Numbered from the stretch's first letter, positions 1 to 7,652 are shown. The stretch: DNA of 32,511 nt from Betaproteobacteria bacterium (GCA_004295105.1 SHNC01000205.1:1-32511), one strand, 5' to 3'. The notes: generated by a model not told the origin, from the sequence alone. A program made the numbers and translations.

Positions 1-312
1 CTGCTGTCGATCGCCGCGCCGCGCTACTTCGACCATGTCGACCGCGCGCGGGAGAACACGCTGCATCAGTCGCTGGCCGTCATGCGCGACGCGATCGACA
101 AGTTCCGCGCCGATACCGGAGCCTTTCCCAAGGATCTGGACGAACTGGTGAGCCGGCGCTACCTGCGCGCGGTGCCGGTGGACCCCATCACCGACGCGGC
201 CAGCACCTGGCAGGTGGTGCCGCCGCGCGAGGGCGAGGAGGGCGGCATGGCCGATGTGCGCAGCGGCGCAGCGGGCACCGCACGCGACGGCAGGGCGTAT
301 GCGGACTGGTAG
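1..312 (+). CDS. Type II secretion-like pseudopilin (GspG-like), 5' end outside window
   Basis: The reading frame is open from base 1 and ends at the TAG at 310-312, so only the C-terminal 103 residues are present. The visible part begins just after the hydrophobic N-terminal helix expected of a pilin (LLSIAAPRYFDHVDRA), then an amphipathic stretch and a short globular part with the FRADTGAFPKDLDELV and YLRAVPVDPITD elements typical of GspG-type major pseudopilins. Such proteins are processed by prepilin peptidase and build the periplasmic pseudopilus. The next gene starts inside its last codons, which implies translational coupling in a pseudopilin operon. The GspG-like call is by motif similarity; the processing site lies outside the window. 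Confidence 0.75.
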   Translation: MLSIAAPRYFDHVDRARENTLHQSLAVMRDAIDKFRADTGAFPKDLDELVSRRYLRAVPVDPITDAASTWQVVPPREGEEGGMADVRSGAAGTARDGRAYADW

Positions 313-817
313 CAGCTTGCGCGCCGAAGGCGGCTATACGTATCTGCTGGTGCTGTTCGTCGTCGCCGGCCTGGGCCTGTTCGCGGCGCAGGCGGGCGTG
401 GTGTGGCAGGCGGCGACGCAGCGCGAACGCGAGGCCGAACTGCTGGCGATCGGCAGCGAAATGGCGCGGGCCCTGGCGCGCTATCGCGACCAGACGCCGG
501 TCGGCCAGCCGCCGTGGCCGAGCCGGCTGGAACAGCTCGTCGAGGACAAGCGCCTGCCGACGACGCGACGGCATCTGCGGCGCGTCTATCGCGATCCGCT
601 CACCGGCCGCGCCGAGTGGGGGCTGGTGCGCGAGGGCGAGGCCATCGTCGGCGTGCACAGCCTGTCGACGCTCGCGCCCATCCGCCGCCACGAGTTGCCT
701 CCGGCGCTGGATGAAGCGGCGAAATCCGCCGCCAGTTACACCGAGTGGATCTTCCGCCCGGCGGCGCCGGGGGAGCCGGCCGGCACGGCCGGTGCGAGAC
801 GAGGGACGTTGCGATGA
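299..817 (+). CDS. Pseudopilin-like type II secretion/type IV pilus protein
   Basis: This 172-residue protein starts at ATG 299, overlapping the previous gene by 14 bases. An in-frame upstream ATG at 254 would add residues with no leader character. The N-terminus reads basic leader, then EGG followed by YTYLLVLFVVAGLG. This fits a prepilin peptidase site (Gly before an aromatic residue) and an N-terminal membrane helix, but the Glu usually found at position +5 of pilins is absent. The rest contains a short helix rich in charged residues (QREREAELLAIGSEMARAL) and an RVYRDPLTG motif seen in pseudopilin-like proteins of betaproteobacteria. It is probably a minor pseudopilin assembled with the upstream protein. 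The exact system (Gsp or pilus) cannot be fixed from this window. Confidence 0.75.
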   Translation: MRTGSSLRAEGGYTYLLVLFVVAGLGLFAAQAGVVWQAATQREREAELLAIGSEMARALARYRDQTPVGQPPWPSRLEQLVEDKRLPTTRRHLRRVYRDPLTGRAEWGLVREGEAIVGVHSLSTLAPIRRHELPPALDEAAKSAASYTEWIFRPAAPGEPAGTAGARRGTLR

Positions 818-1767
818 GGGATGCGCAGGGAAGGGACGGTGTGGGCGCACACGATCGGGAACGCGGGTTTGCAGGTGCTGCTCCTGATCCGACACCCGAT
901 TCGACACCCGATCCGGCGCGCGGCGCGACATGCGCAAGCGTGCGCGACGACGCGGCGTGCATCGACGCCGCCGGTACGCGCCACGCGCCGGCAGACGGCG
1001 AGGTGCGCATCGTCTCCCTGGTGCCATCGCTGACCGAACTGATATGCGAACTCGGGCTGCGCGATCGGCTCGTCGGCCGCACCGGCTTCTGCATCCATCC
1101 GCGCGAGGCGCTGCGCAGCGTGACCAAGGTCGGCGGCACCAAGGACGTCAGGCTTGACGTCGTGCGGGCACTGGCGCCGACTCACCTGATCGTGAACATC
1201 GACGAGAACCGCCGCGACACGGTCGATGAGCTGGCGACCTTCGTGCCGCACGTGATCGTCACTCATCCCTGCGCGCCGCGCGACAACCTCGGGCTGTACC
1301 GGCTGTTCGGCTCGATCTTCGGCTGCGAGACGCGGGCCGCCGAACTGGGGGCAGAGCTGCGGGCGGCGCTGGACGAAGCGGCCGCGGTAGCGGCGGCACT
1401 GCCGCCCGAGCATGTGCTGTACCTGATCTGGCGCGAGCCGTGGATGACGGTCGCGCGCGACACCTACATCGCGGCCATGCTGGCCGAGGTGGGCTGGCAG
1501 ACGCTGCCCGATGTCGTCGGCGGCGCGGCCGGCGCGGCGCGCTATCCTGCCTTCGACTGGGATGCGCCGTGGCTGCAGGCCGTTCAGCGCGTGCTGCTGT
1601 CGTCCGAGCCGTACCGCTTCCGCGAGGCGCATGTCGCCGAGGTCGAGGCCCTCGCCGGGCGGCCGGCGATGCTGATCGACGGCGAGATGGCGTCGTGGTA
1701 CGGCAGCCGCGTCATTGCGGGGCTGCGCTACCTGGCGGCATTGCGGCGAGAAAACGCTCCGGCGTGA
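814..1767 (+). CDS. Cobalamin-binding (BtuF-like) helical-backbone metal receptor protein
   Basis: The ATG at 814 overlaps the preceding TGA (ATGA), with a GAGGG ribosome site about 10 bases upstream, giving 317 residues. From about residue 65 the sequence follows the periplasmic-binding-like fold of cobalamin/iron-siderophore receptors: RIVSLVPSLTELICELG, LVGRTGFCIHP, VGGTKDVRLD, then a second lobe with VLYLIWREPWMTVARDTYI. No signal peptide is seen. The first 60 residues are polar and low in complexity, encoded partly by short repeats (GACACCCGAT), so a cytoplasmic location is likely, as for some BtuF-like proteins fused or coupled to corrinoid enzymes. The function is inferred from fold only. 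Its last 56 bases overlap the convergent PIN gene. Confidence 0.7.
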   Translation: MRDAQGRDGVGAHDRERGFAGAAPDPTPDSTPDPARGATCASVRDDAACIDAAGTRHAPADGEVRIVSLVPSLTELICELGLRDRLVGRTGFCIHPREALRSVTKVGGTKDVRLDVVRALAPTHLIVNIDENRRDTVDELATFVPHVIVTHPCAPRDNLGLYRLFGSIFGCETRAAELGAELRAALDEAAAVAAALPPEHVLYLIWREPWMTVARDTYIAAMLAEVGWQTLPDVVGGAAGAARYPAFDWDAPWLQAVQRVLLSSEPYRFREAHVAEVEALAGRPAMLIDGEMASWYGSRVIAGLRYLAALRRENAPA

Positions 1768-2329
1768 GGATGGCGAAGCGCCCGCGCAGCAGACGGTGAC
1801 GCGCCAGCTTCAGCAGCGCCTTGTCGCGGGTAAGGAGGTGGGTGGCGGGCGCCTGGGCGGCGATCTCGAGGAACTTCTGGTCGTCACGGTCGCGGCACGC
1901 CGGCAGCATCGCAGCCTTGGACGAGGCGGGCGCGGCGGGCGAAAGGGACGGAGCGTTCGAAAGGGACGGGGCGGTCCAAAGGGAAGAGCCGGACGCAATC
2001 GACCGGGCCGGCGGCGGCGATGATTCAGTCGGTCTCCGCGGCGCGGATCCGTCGGCGCTGGCGGCGGCAGGTTCGGGCGGCGCGAGCGTCGGAAGCCGCG
2101 TCACCCGCCCACGGTAGGCCTCGAGGAGGCGGGCCTGGGTGTCGGGGTCGACCCCGAATTGCGCATAGGCGAGCACGCGGCGCAACTCCTCGAGCGCGTC
2201 GGCGCGGCTGTACAGCGCAAGCGTGCCACCGTCGATGAGCGCGTCGAGCGCGCTCAGGCCGGGGTCGCGGAACAGCCACAGCGCCAGCACGGTGTTGGTG
2301 TCGAGGACGAGGTGCAGGGGCGCGTTCAT
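1712..2329 (-). CDS. PIN-domain protein, putative VapC-like toxin, with low-complexity insert
   Basis: This PIN-fold RNase-like protein of 205 residues reads from ATG 2329; a TTG at 2335 in the same frame is an alternative start. The acidic PIN residues are visible: LVLDTNTVLALW near the N-terminus, the central RDRDDQKFLEIA, and the late LLTRDKALLKLA. The family (putative toxin-antitoxin component, PIN) is normally about 140 residues. The extra length comes from a Ser/Pro/Ala-rich insert of roughly 70 residues between the first and second acidic motifs, encoded in part by an 18-bp tandem repeat. No antitoxin gene lies next to it, and the gene converges on and overlaps the end of the upstream + strand gene. 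Nuclease activity and toxicity are inferred. Confidence 0.7.
   Translation of the reverse strand: MNAPLHLVLDTNTVLALWLFRDPGLSALDALIDGGTLALYSRADALEELRRVLAYAQFGVDPDTQARLLEAYRGRVTRLPTLAPPEPAAASADGSAPRRPTESSPPPARSIASGSSLWTAPSLSNAPSLSPAAPASSKAAMLPACRDRDDQKFLEIAAQAPATHLLTRDKALLKLARHRLLRGRFAILTPERFLAAMPPGSAAPQ
1940..1993. repeat. 18-bp tandem repeat (three units) inside the PIN gene
   Basis: Three consecutive 18-bp units begin at 1940, 1958 and 1976. On the + strand the first two share CGAAAGGGACGG and the third is diverged (CCAAAGGGAAGA). In the PIN protein they encode six-residue units of the type SLSNAP and SLWTAP, inside the insert that separates two halves of the PIN fold. Being a multiple of three bases, unit gain or loss would keep the frame. 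Confidence 0.8.
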
Positions 2330-2339
2330 CGGCAAGCCT

Positions 2340-2373
2340 GAAAACGAAAAAGGGAAGGGTCGCCCCTTCCCTT
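2340..2373 (-). terminator. Intrinsic terminator after phaC
   Basis: A perfect 10-bp stem (arms 2350-2359 and 2364-2373, AAGGGAAGGG against its complement) with a 4-nt loop is followed, reading on the - strand, by TTTTCGTTTT. It starts 22 bases past the phaC stop and is a textbook Rho-independent terminator for the MBL-phaC transcript. Confidence 0.88.
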
Positions 2374-2395
2374 CGTCATGATGCCGCGGTTGCGG

Positions 2396-4222
2396 TCAGG
2401 CGGCCTGCTGGGCGCCGGAGCGGACCTTCACGAAGGAGCCCGGCGCATCTTCCAGCGCCTTGAGCTTGCCCTTGGCGGGGTCGCGCGGCGCGACCTGCTC
2501 GCTGTCGTGCGCGGTCACCCAGGCCTGCCAGTCGGTCCACCACGAGCCGGCGTGCTGCTGCGAACCTTCGAACCACGCGTCGGAGGTGGCGGGCAGCTTG
2601 GCGGCCGGGTTGATCCAGTAGCCGTACTTGTTGGCCGCCGGCGGATTGACGATGCCGGCGATGTGGCCGGAGCCCCCGAGCACGAAGCGCACCGGGCCGC
2701 CGAAGTTGCGCGCGCCGATGTAGGTGCTCTTCCACGGCGCAATGTGGTCTTCGATCGTCGAGATGAAGTAACAGGGCACCTTGATCTTGCCGAGGTCGAT
2801 CTTGACGCCGGCGATCTCGATACCACCCGGTTCGGCCAGCCTGTTCTCCATGTACATCGCACGCAGGTAGAAGCTGTGCATCTTGGCCGGCATGCGGGTG
2901 GAGTCGGAGTTCCAGTACAGCAGGTCGAACGGGAACGGATCCTTGCCCATCAGGTAGTTATTGACGACGAAGGACCAGATCAGGTCGTTCGAGCGCAGCA
3001 TGCTGAAGGTGCCGGCCATCTCGGAGCCTTCGAGGTAGCCGCGTTCGAACATCTTCTTCTCGAGACTGGAGACCTGGGTTTCATCGATGAAGACGCCCAG
3101 TTCGCCCGGCTCGGAGAAGTCGGTCATGGTGGTGAAGAAGGTCGCCGAGGCGATGCGGTCGGCCTGCTTCTTGCCGGCGAGGTAGGCCAGCGTGGTGGCG
3201 AGCAGCGTGCCGCCCAGGCAGTAGCCCGCAGCATTGACCTGCTTTTCGCCGGTCTGCTTCTCGATGGCGTCGAGCGCGGCAACGACGCCTTCCAGCACAT
3301 AGGAGTCGAAGGACTTCTCGGCGAGCGTCTCGTCCGGGTTCACCCACGAGATCACGAACACCGTGTGGCCCTGATCCACGCACCACTTGATGTAGGAGTT
3401 CTTGTCGCGCAGGTCGAGGATGTAGAACTTGTTGATCCACGGCGGCACGATCAGCATCGGACGCTTGTACACCTTGTCGGTGCTGGGCGAGTATTGCAGC
3501 AACTGCATCATGTCCGTCTGAAACACGACCTTGCCCGGCGTGGTGCCGACGTTCTTGCCCAGCTCGAAGGCCGACGTGTCGGTCATCTTGACGCGCAAGT
3601 GGCCGCCGCCGTCCTCGACGTCGCGCAGCAGGTTGTTGAGACCCTTGATCAGGTTCTGGCCGTGGCTCTTGACCGTCTCGCGGAAAACTTCCGGGTTGGT
3701 CAGCGCGAAGTTCGACGGCGACAGCGCGTCGATGTACTGGCGGGTATAGAAGTTGACCTTCTTCTGCGCCTGCTCGTCCATGCCTTCCACACAGCACACG
3801 GTGTCGTGGATGTGGCGCGCGGCGATCAGGTAGGACTGCTTGATGAAGTCGAACAGGAAGTGCTGTTCCCACTCCTCGTCCTTGAAGCGCTTGTCGCCCT
3901 TCTCGGGAGCGGCCACCGGGCTCGCGCTCATGCCCGCGAAGCGCATCATCGAGTGCTGCCACAGCGAGAAGTAGTCCCACACCAGGTTCATCTGGGTCTG
4001 GGCCAGCTTGTACGGATTGGCGAGCAGCTTGGCCATCATGTCCATGAAGGCCTGGGCGATGCCCAGTTCGTCGGCCGGGGCGCTGACGCCCTTCTTCAAC
4101 TGGCGCTGGACATGGTCGCTGATCAGGCTCGAGGCGCGGCGGGCGACTTCGGCGTAGGTCTTGGCGACTTCCTGCGGATCGGGCAGTTCGGCGTACTGGG
4201 TTTCGGGGGTGGGTGCAGCCAT
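2396..4222 (-). CDS. phaC: Class I poly(3-hydroxyalkanoate) synthase
   Basis: This enzyme polymerises (R)-3-hydroxyacyl-CoA into polyhydroxyalkanoate on the granule surface. The protein has 608 residues, the usual size for class I synthases. The lipase-like box GYCLGG places the nucleophile at Cys335; the catalytic Asp is in EDHIAPW (Asp492) and the catalytic His in GSGHIAG (His520). The N-terminal PhaC domain (roughly residues 60-300) contains the conserved FVISWVNPD and PPWINKFYILDL segments. The ATG at 4222 follows AGGAG at good spacing. It sits 38 bp downstream of the MBL-fold gene on the same strand, probably co-transcribed. No phaA, phaB or phasin gene lies beside it; the acetyl-CoA acetyltransferase at 7690 could contribute precursor. 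Confidence 0.97.
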   Translation of the reverse strand: MAAPTPETQYAELPDPQEVAKTYAEVARRASSLISDHVQRQLKKGVSAPADELGIAQAFMDMMAKLLANPYKLAQTQMNLVWDYFSLWQHSMMRFAGMSASPVAAPEKGDKRFKDEEWEQHFLFDFIKQSYLIAARHIHDTVCCVEGMDEQAQKKVNFYTRQYIDALSPSNFALTNPEVFRETVKSHGQNLIKGLNNLLRDVEDGGGHLRVKMTDTSAFELGKNVGTTPGKVVFQTDMMQLLQYSPSTDKVYKRPMLIVPPWINKFYILDLRDKNSYIKWCVDQGHTVFVISWVNPDETLAEKSFDSYVLEGVVAALDAIEKQTGEKQVNAAGYCLGGTLLATTLAYLAGKKQADRIASATFFTTMTDFSEPGELGVFIDETQVSSLEKKMFERGYLEGSEMAGTFSMLRSNDLIWSFVVNNYLMGKDPFPFDLLYWNSDSTRMPAKMHSFYLRAMYMENRLAEPGGIEIAGVKIDLGKIKVPCYFISTIEDHIAPWKSTYIGARNFGGPVRFVLGGSGHIAGIVNPPAANKYGYWINPAAKLPATSDAWFEGSQQHAGSWWTDWQAWVTAHDSEQVAPRDPAKGKLKALEDAPGSFVKVRSGAQQAA

Positions 4223-4260
4223 GTTGTCAGGAACTCCTGTCTTGTGATCGTTTTGGGCGT

Positions 4261-5292
4261 TCAGCTCGTTCGGACGAACCGGATCAGGTCATCGCTGCCG
4301 ACCTCTCGACGAAGCGCGCCCTGCTTTTCGAGGTGGTTGAGGTGGGCAATCGCCTCACCCATGGCAAACATGCTCTGATGGGTGTCGAGCTCGCGTGGGA
4401 AAAGGGTGCCCAGCAATTCACCCGCGCAGCGCGGCACGCCACACTCGGCCAGCAGTGCGGCGCAGCGATCGCGGTGATGCTCGACGAGTTGATCCACTCG
4501 CGCGCGTATCCCCTTGAAAGGTTTACCATGCGATGGTAGCACGAGCGTGTCGTCGGGCAACTTGCAGAATTCCCTGATTGAGTCGAGAAAGCGTCCCAGC
4601 GGGTCATCGTGTGGCGTCGCAGCATACACGCTGATGTTGGTCGAGATGCGCGGCAGCAGCATGTCGCCCGAGACCAGGATGCCGAGCGCTTCGCAGTACA
4701 GGCTGGCGTGTTCCGGTGCGTGGCCGTAGCCGGTGATGACGCGCCAGTCGTTGCCGCCGATGCGAAGCCGGTCGCCTTCCAGCATGCGGTTGTAGCGCGT
4801 GGGCATTTCGGGGATGCCGTGGCGGTAGGCGTTGCCGCGATTGGCCAGCGCCGCCGCGCGCGCCTCGGCGAGGCCGTGGGCGCGGAACTGCGCCACCATG
4901 TCGACCACCGAATAGCCCGGCAACTGGTGCCAGATGGCGTGTGCGCCGAGGAACTCGCCCAGCGTCATGTGGATCTGGCCGCCGTCGCGCGCAGCCAGCC
5001 AGGCGGCGAGGCCGACGTGGTCGGGGTGGTGGTGCGTGACGACGACGCGGCCGAGCGGGCGCGATTCGGTCGCGAGGATGCGGCTCCAGGCGTCGCGCGT
5101 GCGATCGATGCCATAGCCGGTGTCGACTGCGACCAGCGCCTCGCCGTCGTCCAGCAGCCACAGGTTGATGTGGTCGAGCGCGAAGGGCAGCGGCATGCGG
5201 ACCCAGCGCACGCCGGGCCCGACCTGCAGCGCGGTGCCCTCGGCGGGCAGATCGGGGAAGGGGTAGTGCAGGATGCTGTCGGGAGCGTTCAT
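4261..5292 (-). CDS. MBL-fold metallo-hydrolase
   Basis: This 343-residue cytoplasmic protein has the metallo-beta-lactamase fold. The metal-binding signature THHHPDH (His87, His89, Asp91, His92) is complete, and later ligands are plausible at His191 or His195 (GYGHAPEH), Asp210 (SGDMLL) and His255 (LPSHGKP). A C-terminal helical domain of about 80 residues follows. This architecture is found in hydrolases of the glyoxalase II/LACTB2-like branch, whose substrates are often thioesters. It lies directly upstream of phaC in the same direction, so a role in acyl-CoA or PHA metabolism is possible, but that is inference from position only. The ATG at 5292 is preceded by a weak GAG-rich ribosome site. 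Confidence 0.85.
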   Translation of the reverse strand: MNAPDSILHYPFPDLPAEGTALQVGPGVRWVRMPLPFALDHINLWLLDDGEALVAVDTGYGIDRTRDAWSRILATESRPLGRVVVTHHHPDHVGLAAWLAARDGGQIHMTLGEFLGAHAIWHQLPGYSVVDMVAQFRAHGLAEARAAALANRGNAYRHGIPEMPTRYNRMLEGDRLRIGGNDWRVITGYGHAPEHASLYCEALGILVSGDMLLPRISTNISVYAATPHDDPLGRFLDSIREFCKLPDDTLVLPSHGKPFKGIRARVDQLVEHHRDRCAALLAECGVPRCAGELLGTLFPRELDTHQSMFAMGEAIAHLNHLEKQGALRREVGSDDLIRFVRTS

Positions 5293-5420
5293 GAGGATCT
5301 CTGTGCGTGGATTCGGCCCGGCGGACGCGAGGACGACGTCGTGCGCTGGCGCGCCCGACCAAGCCAGCGGTCTATCAGCGTTTCTGCATGGTATAAGAGC
5401 GGTCTCGGCGGAAGAAGGCT

Positions 5421-5436
5421 AGAATTTCGAAATTCT
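5421..5436. promoter_or_regulatory. Perfect 16-bp palindrome in the merR promoter region
   Basis: AGAATTTCGAAATTCT is identical to its own reverse complement. It lies 18 bases before the merR start and within the divergent gap between merR and the MBL-phaC pair. Its AT-rich sequence stands out from the surrounding GC-rich DNA. It may be an operator for merR autoregulation or for another factor. Confidence 0.55.
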
Positions 5437-5453
5437 GACGCATCTCGGTGAAC

Positions 5454-5897
5454 ATGAGCGACGAAAGAACCTACACCATTACCGAACTCGCGCGCGAATT
5501 CGACATCACCGCGCGTGCCATCCGCTTCTACGAAGACGAGGGCCTGCTCACCCCTGCGCGCGCGGGCCGCGCCCGCGTGTACACGAAGGCCGATCGCACC
5601 CGACTGAAGCTCACGCTGCGCGGCAAGCGCCTCGGCCTGTCGCTGGCCGAGATCCGCGAACTGATCGACATGTATGGTGGTGTTCACGATTCCGTGCCCC
5701 AGTTGCAGCGCTTCCTGGCGGTGCTGGCGGCGCGCCGCGCCGCGCTCGAGCAGCAGCGGCTGGACATCGAGGCCGTGATGCTCGAGATCGACATGCTCGA
5801 ACAGCAATGCCATGCCCTGCTCGGCAAGAACGTCGAAGGCGCGGAGGCGGCACGTGAAGAACTCGAGAAGCACATCAACAGCACCAGCGATGCTTGA
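5454..5897 (+). CDS. MerR-family transcriptional regulator, LiuR-like
   Basis: This 147-residue regulator starts at ATG 5454; GTG 5448 is in frame and also possible. The N-terminal winged helix-turn-helix is clear: YTITELAREFDITARAIRFYEDEGLL, then RVYTKADRTRLKLTLRGKRLGLSLAEIRELI. A dimerisation coiled coil follows (about residues 85-140, with LAARRAALEQQRLDIEAV). No cysteine cluster for metal binding is seen at the C-terminus. This matches the MerR regulators that control leucine/branched-chain degradation (LiuR type) in proteobacteria. The immediately downstream palindrome and acyl-CoA genes, plus isovaleryl-CoA dehydrogenase later in the window, support that assignment. It likely acts on the operon that begins at 5984. 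Confidence 0.85.
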   Translation: MSDERTYTITELAREFDITARAIRFYEDEGLLTPARAGRARVYTKADRTRLKLTLRGKRLGLSLAEIRELIDMYGGVHDSVPQLQRFLAVLAARRAALEQQRLDIEAVMLEIDMLEQQCHALLGKNVEGAEAAREELEKHINSTSDA

Positions 5898-5914
5898 TTT
5901 TTTCAGTGGTTAGT

Positions 5915-5934
5915 TTACGTTTACGTAAACGTAA
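5915..5934. promoter_or_regulatory. 20-bp ACGT palindrome, candidate LiuR-type operator
   Basis: TTACGTTTACGTAAACGTAA is a perfect palindrome lying between the merR stop and the thioesterase start, about 50 bases before the latter. ACGT-rich palindromes of this kind are characteristic of operators reported for LiuR-type MerR regulators. The assignment to the adjacent MerR protein is an inference from position and motif resemblance. Confidence 0.75.
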
Positions 5935-5983
5935 TTACAATAGCGCAGCCCGCCCTGACGGACTGCCCCCGAGGAGACCCTGC

Positions 5984-6451
5984 ATGCGCCCCGAACTGCC
6001 GCAGTTCCAGCCCCGCGATCCCGACTACGCCGCGCGCGTGCGCGCCAGTTTCGACCTGCAGCAGGCGATGGCGCTGATCGGTGCCGAGCTTGCCGTCGTG
6101 GAGCCCGGTTACGTCGAGATCCACCTGCCGCACCGCCCGCAAGTGACCCAGCAGCACGGCTACATCCACGGCGGCGTGGTCGGCATGATCGCCGACTCCG
6201 CCGCCGGCTATGCGGCCAACACGCTCACCCCCGCCGATGCCAGCGTGCTGACGGTGGAATACAAGATGAACCTCGTCGCGCCGGCCGACGGCCAGCGCCT
6301 GGTGGCACGTGGCGAGGTGGTGCGCCCCGGCCGCACCTTGATCGTGACGCGGGCCGACGTGTACGCCGTCCGCGACGAACAATGGACCTTGTGCGCCATC
6401 ATGCAGCAGACCATCATGGCCATGCATGGCAAGAAGGAGCGCGAGGGCTGA
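5984..6451 (+). CDS. PaaI-family thioesterase (hotdog fold)
   Basis: This 155-residue protein starts at ATG 5984, well placed after GAGGAG; the frame is open further upstream but that stretch holds the palindromic operator. The hotdog signature HGYIHGGVVGMIADSAAGYAA is present, followed by LTVEYKMNLVAPADGQRLVARGEV and a C-terminal strand with TLCAIMQQTIM. Members hydrolyse acyl- or aryl-CoA thioesters and relieve CoA trapping during catabolism. It is the first gene after the ACGT palindrome and heads a run with the GNAT-carbonic anhydrase fusion, thiolase and acyl-CoA dehydrogenase. A branched or short acyl-CoA substrate is likely, but the exact one cannot be read from sequence. Confidence 0.87.
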   Translation: MRPELPQFQPRDPDYAARVRASFDLQQAMALIGAELAVVEPGYVEIHLPHRPQVTQQHGYIHGGVVGMIADSAAGYAANTLTPADASVLTVEYKMNLVAPADGQRLVARGEVVRPGRTLIVTRADVYAVRDEQWTLCAIMQQTIMAMHGKKEREG

Positions 6452-6509
6452 CGCGCGTTCCGCACGATTCCGCCTCGTTCCCGTTCGTCATTCCGATGAG
6501 GGTTGCGAC

Positions 6510-7652
6510 ATGACCATCCGCCTGCGCGCGCTGTCCGCGTCCGACACCACCGAGCTGGAGCAGGTGCGCCAGTTCTTCCGCCACTACGCCGCCTGGCTGG
6601 GCGTGGACCTGAGCTTTCAGGGTTTTGCCGACGAGGTCGCCAACCTGCCGGGCGCCTATGGCGAGGCCGACGGCCGCCTGTTCTTCGTCGAGCTCGATGG
6701 CCGTCCCGCCGGCTGCGTGGGCATCCGCCGCTTCTCCGAAGGCGTGTGCGAGATGAAGCGGCTCTACGTCGACCCCGACATGCGCGGCCACGGCCTGGGC
6801 CGGCAGCTCGCGCTGGCGGCGATCAAGGCCGCCCAGGCGCTCGGCTACCGCCGCATCCTGCTCGACACGCTGCCGGCGATGCGCATCGCGGTGAAGCTGT
6901 ATCGAGAACTCGGGTTCACCGATGCGCCGGCCTACTATCCGACGCCGGTCGAGGGCACGATCTTCCTGACCCTCGACCTGGCGAAGTGGTCCGAGGACGA
7001 GGTCAGCAACGAGAACCTGTTCCACCTGTTCGACTACAACGTGGCGTGGTCGCGCCAGATGCAGCAGATCGACCCGGGCTTCTTCGAGAAGCTGTCGCAT
7101 CTGCAGAACCCGGAATACCTGTGGATCGGCTGCTCGGATTCGCGCGTGCCGGCGAACCAGATCATCGGCCTGCTGCCGGGCGAAGTCTTCGTGCATCGCA
7201 ACGTCGCCAACGTGGTGGTGCATACCGACCTCAACTGCCTGTCGGTGATCCAGTTCGCCGTCGATGTGCTGAAGGTCAAGCACATCATGGTCGTCGGCCA
7301 CTACGGTTGCGGCGGCGTCAAGGCGGCGCTCAACCGCGAGCGCGTCGGCCTGGTCGACCTGTGGCTGCGCCATGTGCAGGACGTGCATGTGAAGCACCAG
7401 CGCGCGGTGGACGATCTGCCGCCCGAACTGCGCCACGATCGACTGTGCGAGCTCAACGTGCTCGAGCAGGTGGCGAACGTGGCACAGACCGTGGTGGTGC
7501 AGGACGCCTGGCGGCGCGGCCAGCGGCTGACCGTGCATGGCTGGATCTACGGCCTGAAGGACGGCCTGATCCGCGACCTGGGGCTGAACCTCAGCCGCAG
7601 TGACGATCTCATGCCGCGCTACGTCGCGGCGCTCGAAGCGCTCGGCAACTGA
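6510..7652 (+). CDS. GNAT acetyltransferase / beta-carbonic anhydrase fusion
   Basis: One uninterrupted 380-residue frame from ATG 6510 carries two enzymes. Residues 1 to about 157 are a GNAT domain, with the acetyl-CoA loop at RGHGLGRQL (residues 92-100) and the GNAT end motif KLYRELGF. Residues from about 165 are a complete beta-class carbonic anhydrase: zinc ligands Cys208 and Asp210 in CSDSRVP, and His264 and Cys267 in GHYGCGG. No stop or usable ATG with a ribosome site lies at the junction (VSNENLFHLF), so the fusion is real in this sequence. The carbonic anhydrase half interconverts CO2 and bicarbonate, a substrate of biotin carboxylases such as the methylcrotonoyl-CoA carboxylase at the window end. 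The acetylation target is unknown. Confidence 0.9.
   Translation: MTIRLRALSASDTTELEQVRQFFRHYAAWLGVDLSFQGFADEVANLPGAYGEADGRLFFVELDGRPAGCVGIRRFSEGVCEMKRLYVDPDMRGHGLGRQLALAAIKAAQALGYRRILLDTLPAMRIAVKLYRELGFTDAPAYYPTPVEGTIFLTLDLAKWSEDEVSNENLFHLFDYNVAWSRQMQQIDPGFFEKLSHLQNPEYLWIGCSDSRVPANQIIGLLPGEVFVHRNVANVVVHTDLNCLSVIQFAVDVLKVKHIMVVGHYGCGGVKAALNRERVGLVDLWLRHVQDVHVKHQRAVDDLPPELRHDRLCELNVLEQVANVAQTVVVQDAWRRGQRLTVHGWIYGLKDGLIRDLGLNLSRSDDLMPRYVAALEALGN

Noticed and set aside
2378..4378. Long open + strand frame of 666 codons opposite phaC
   Set aside because: It is the mirror of a certain gene with codon bias that removes stops. Its sequence has no recognisable domain and phaC has intact catalytic residues.
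5392..5397. TATAAG as a -10 box for merR
   Set aside because: No acceptable -35 hexamer at 16-19 bases upstream, so not listed as a promoter.
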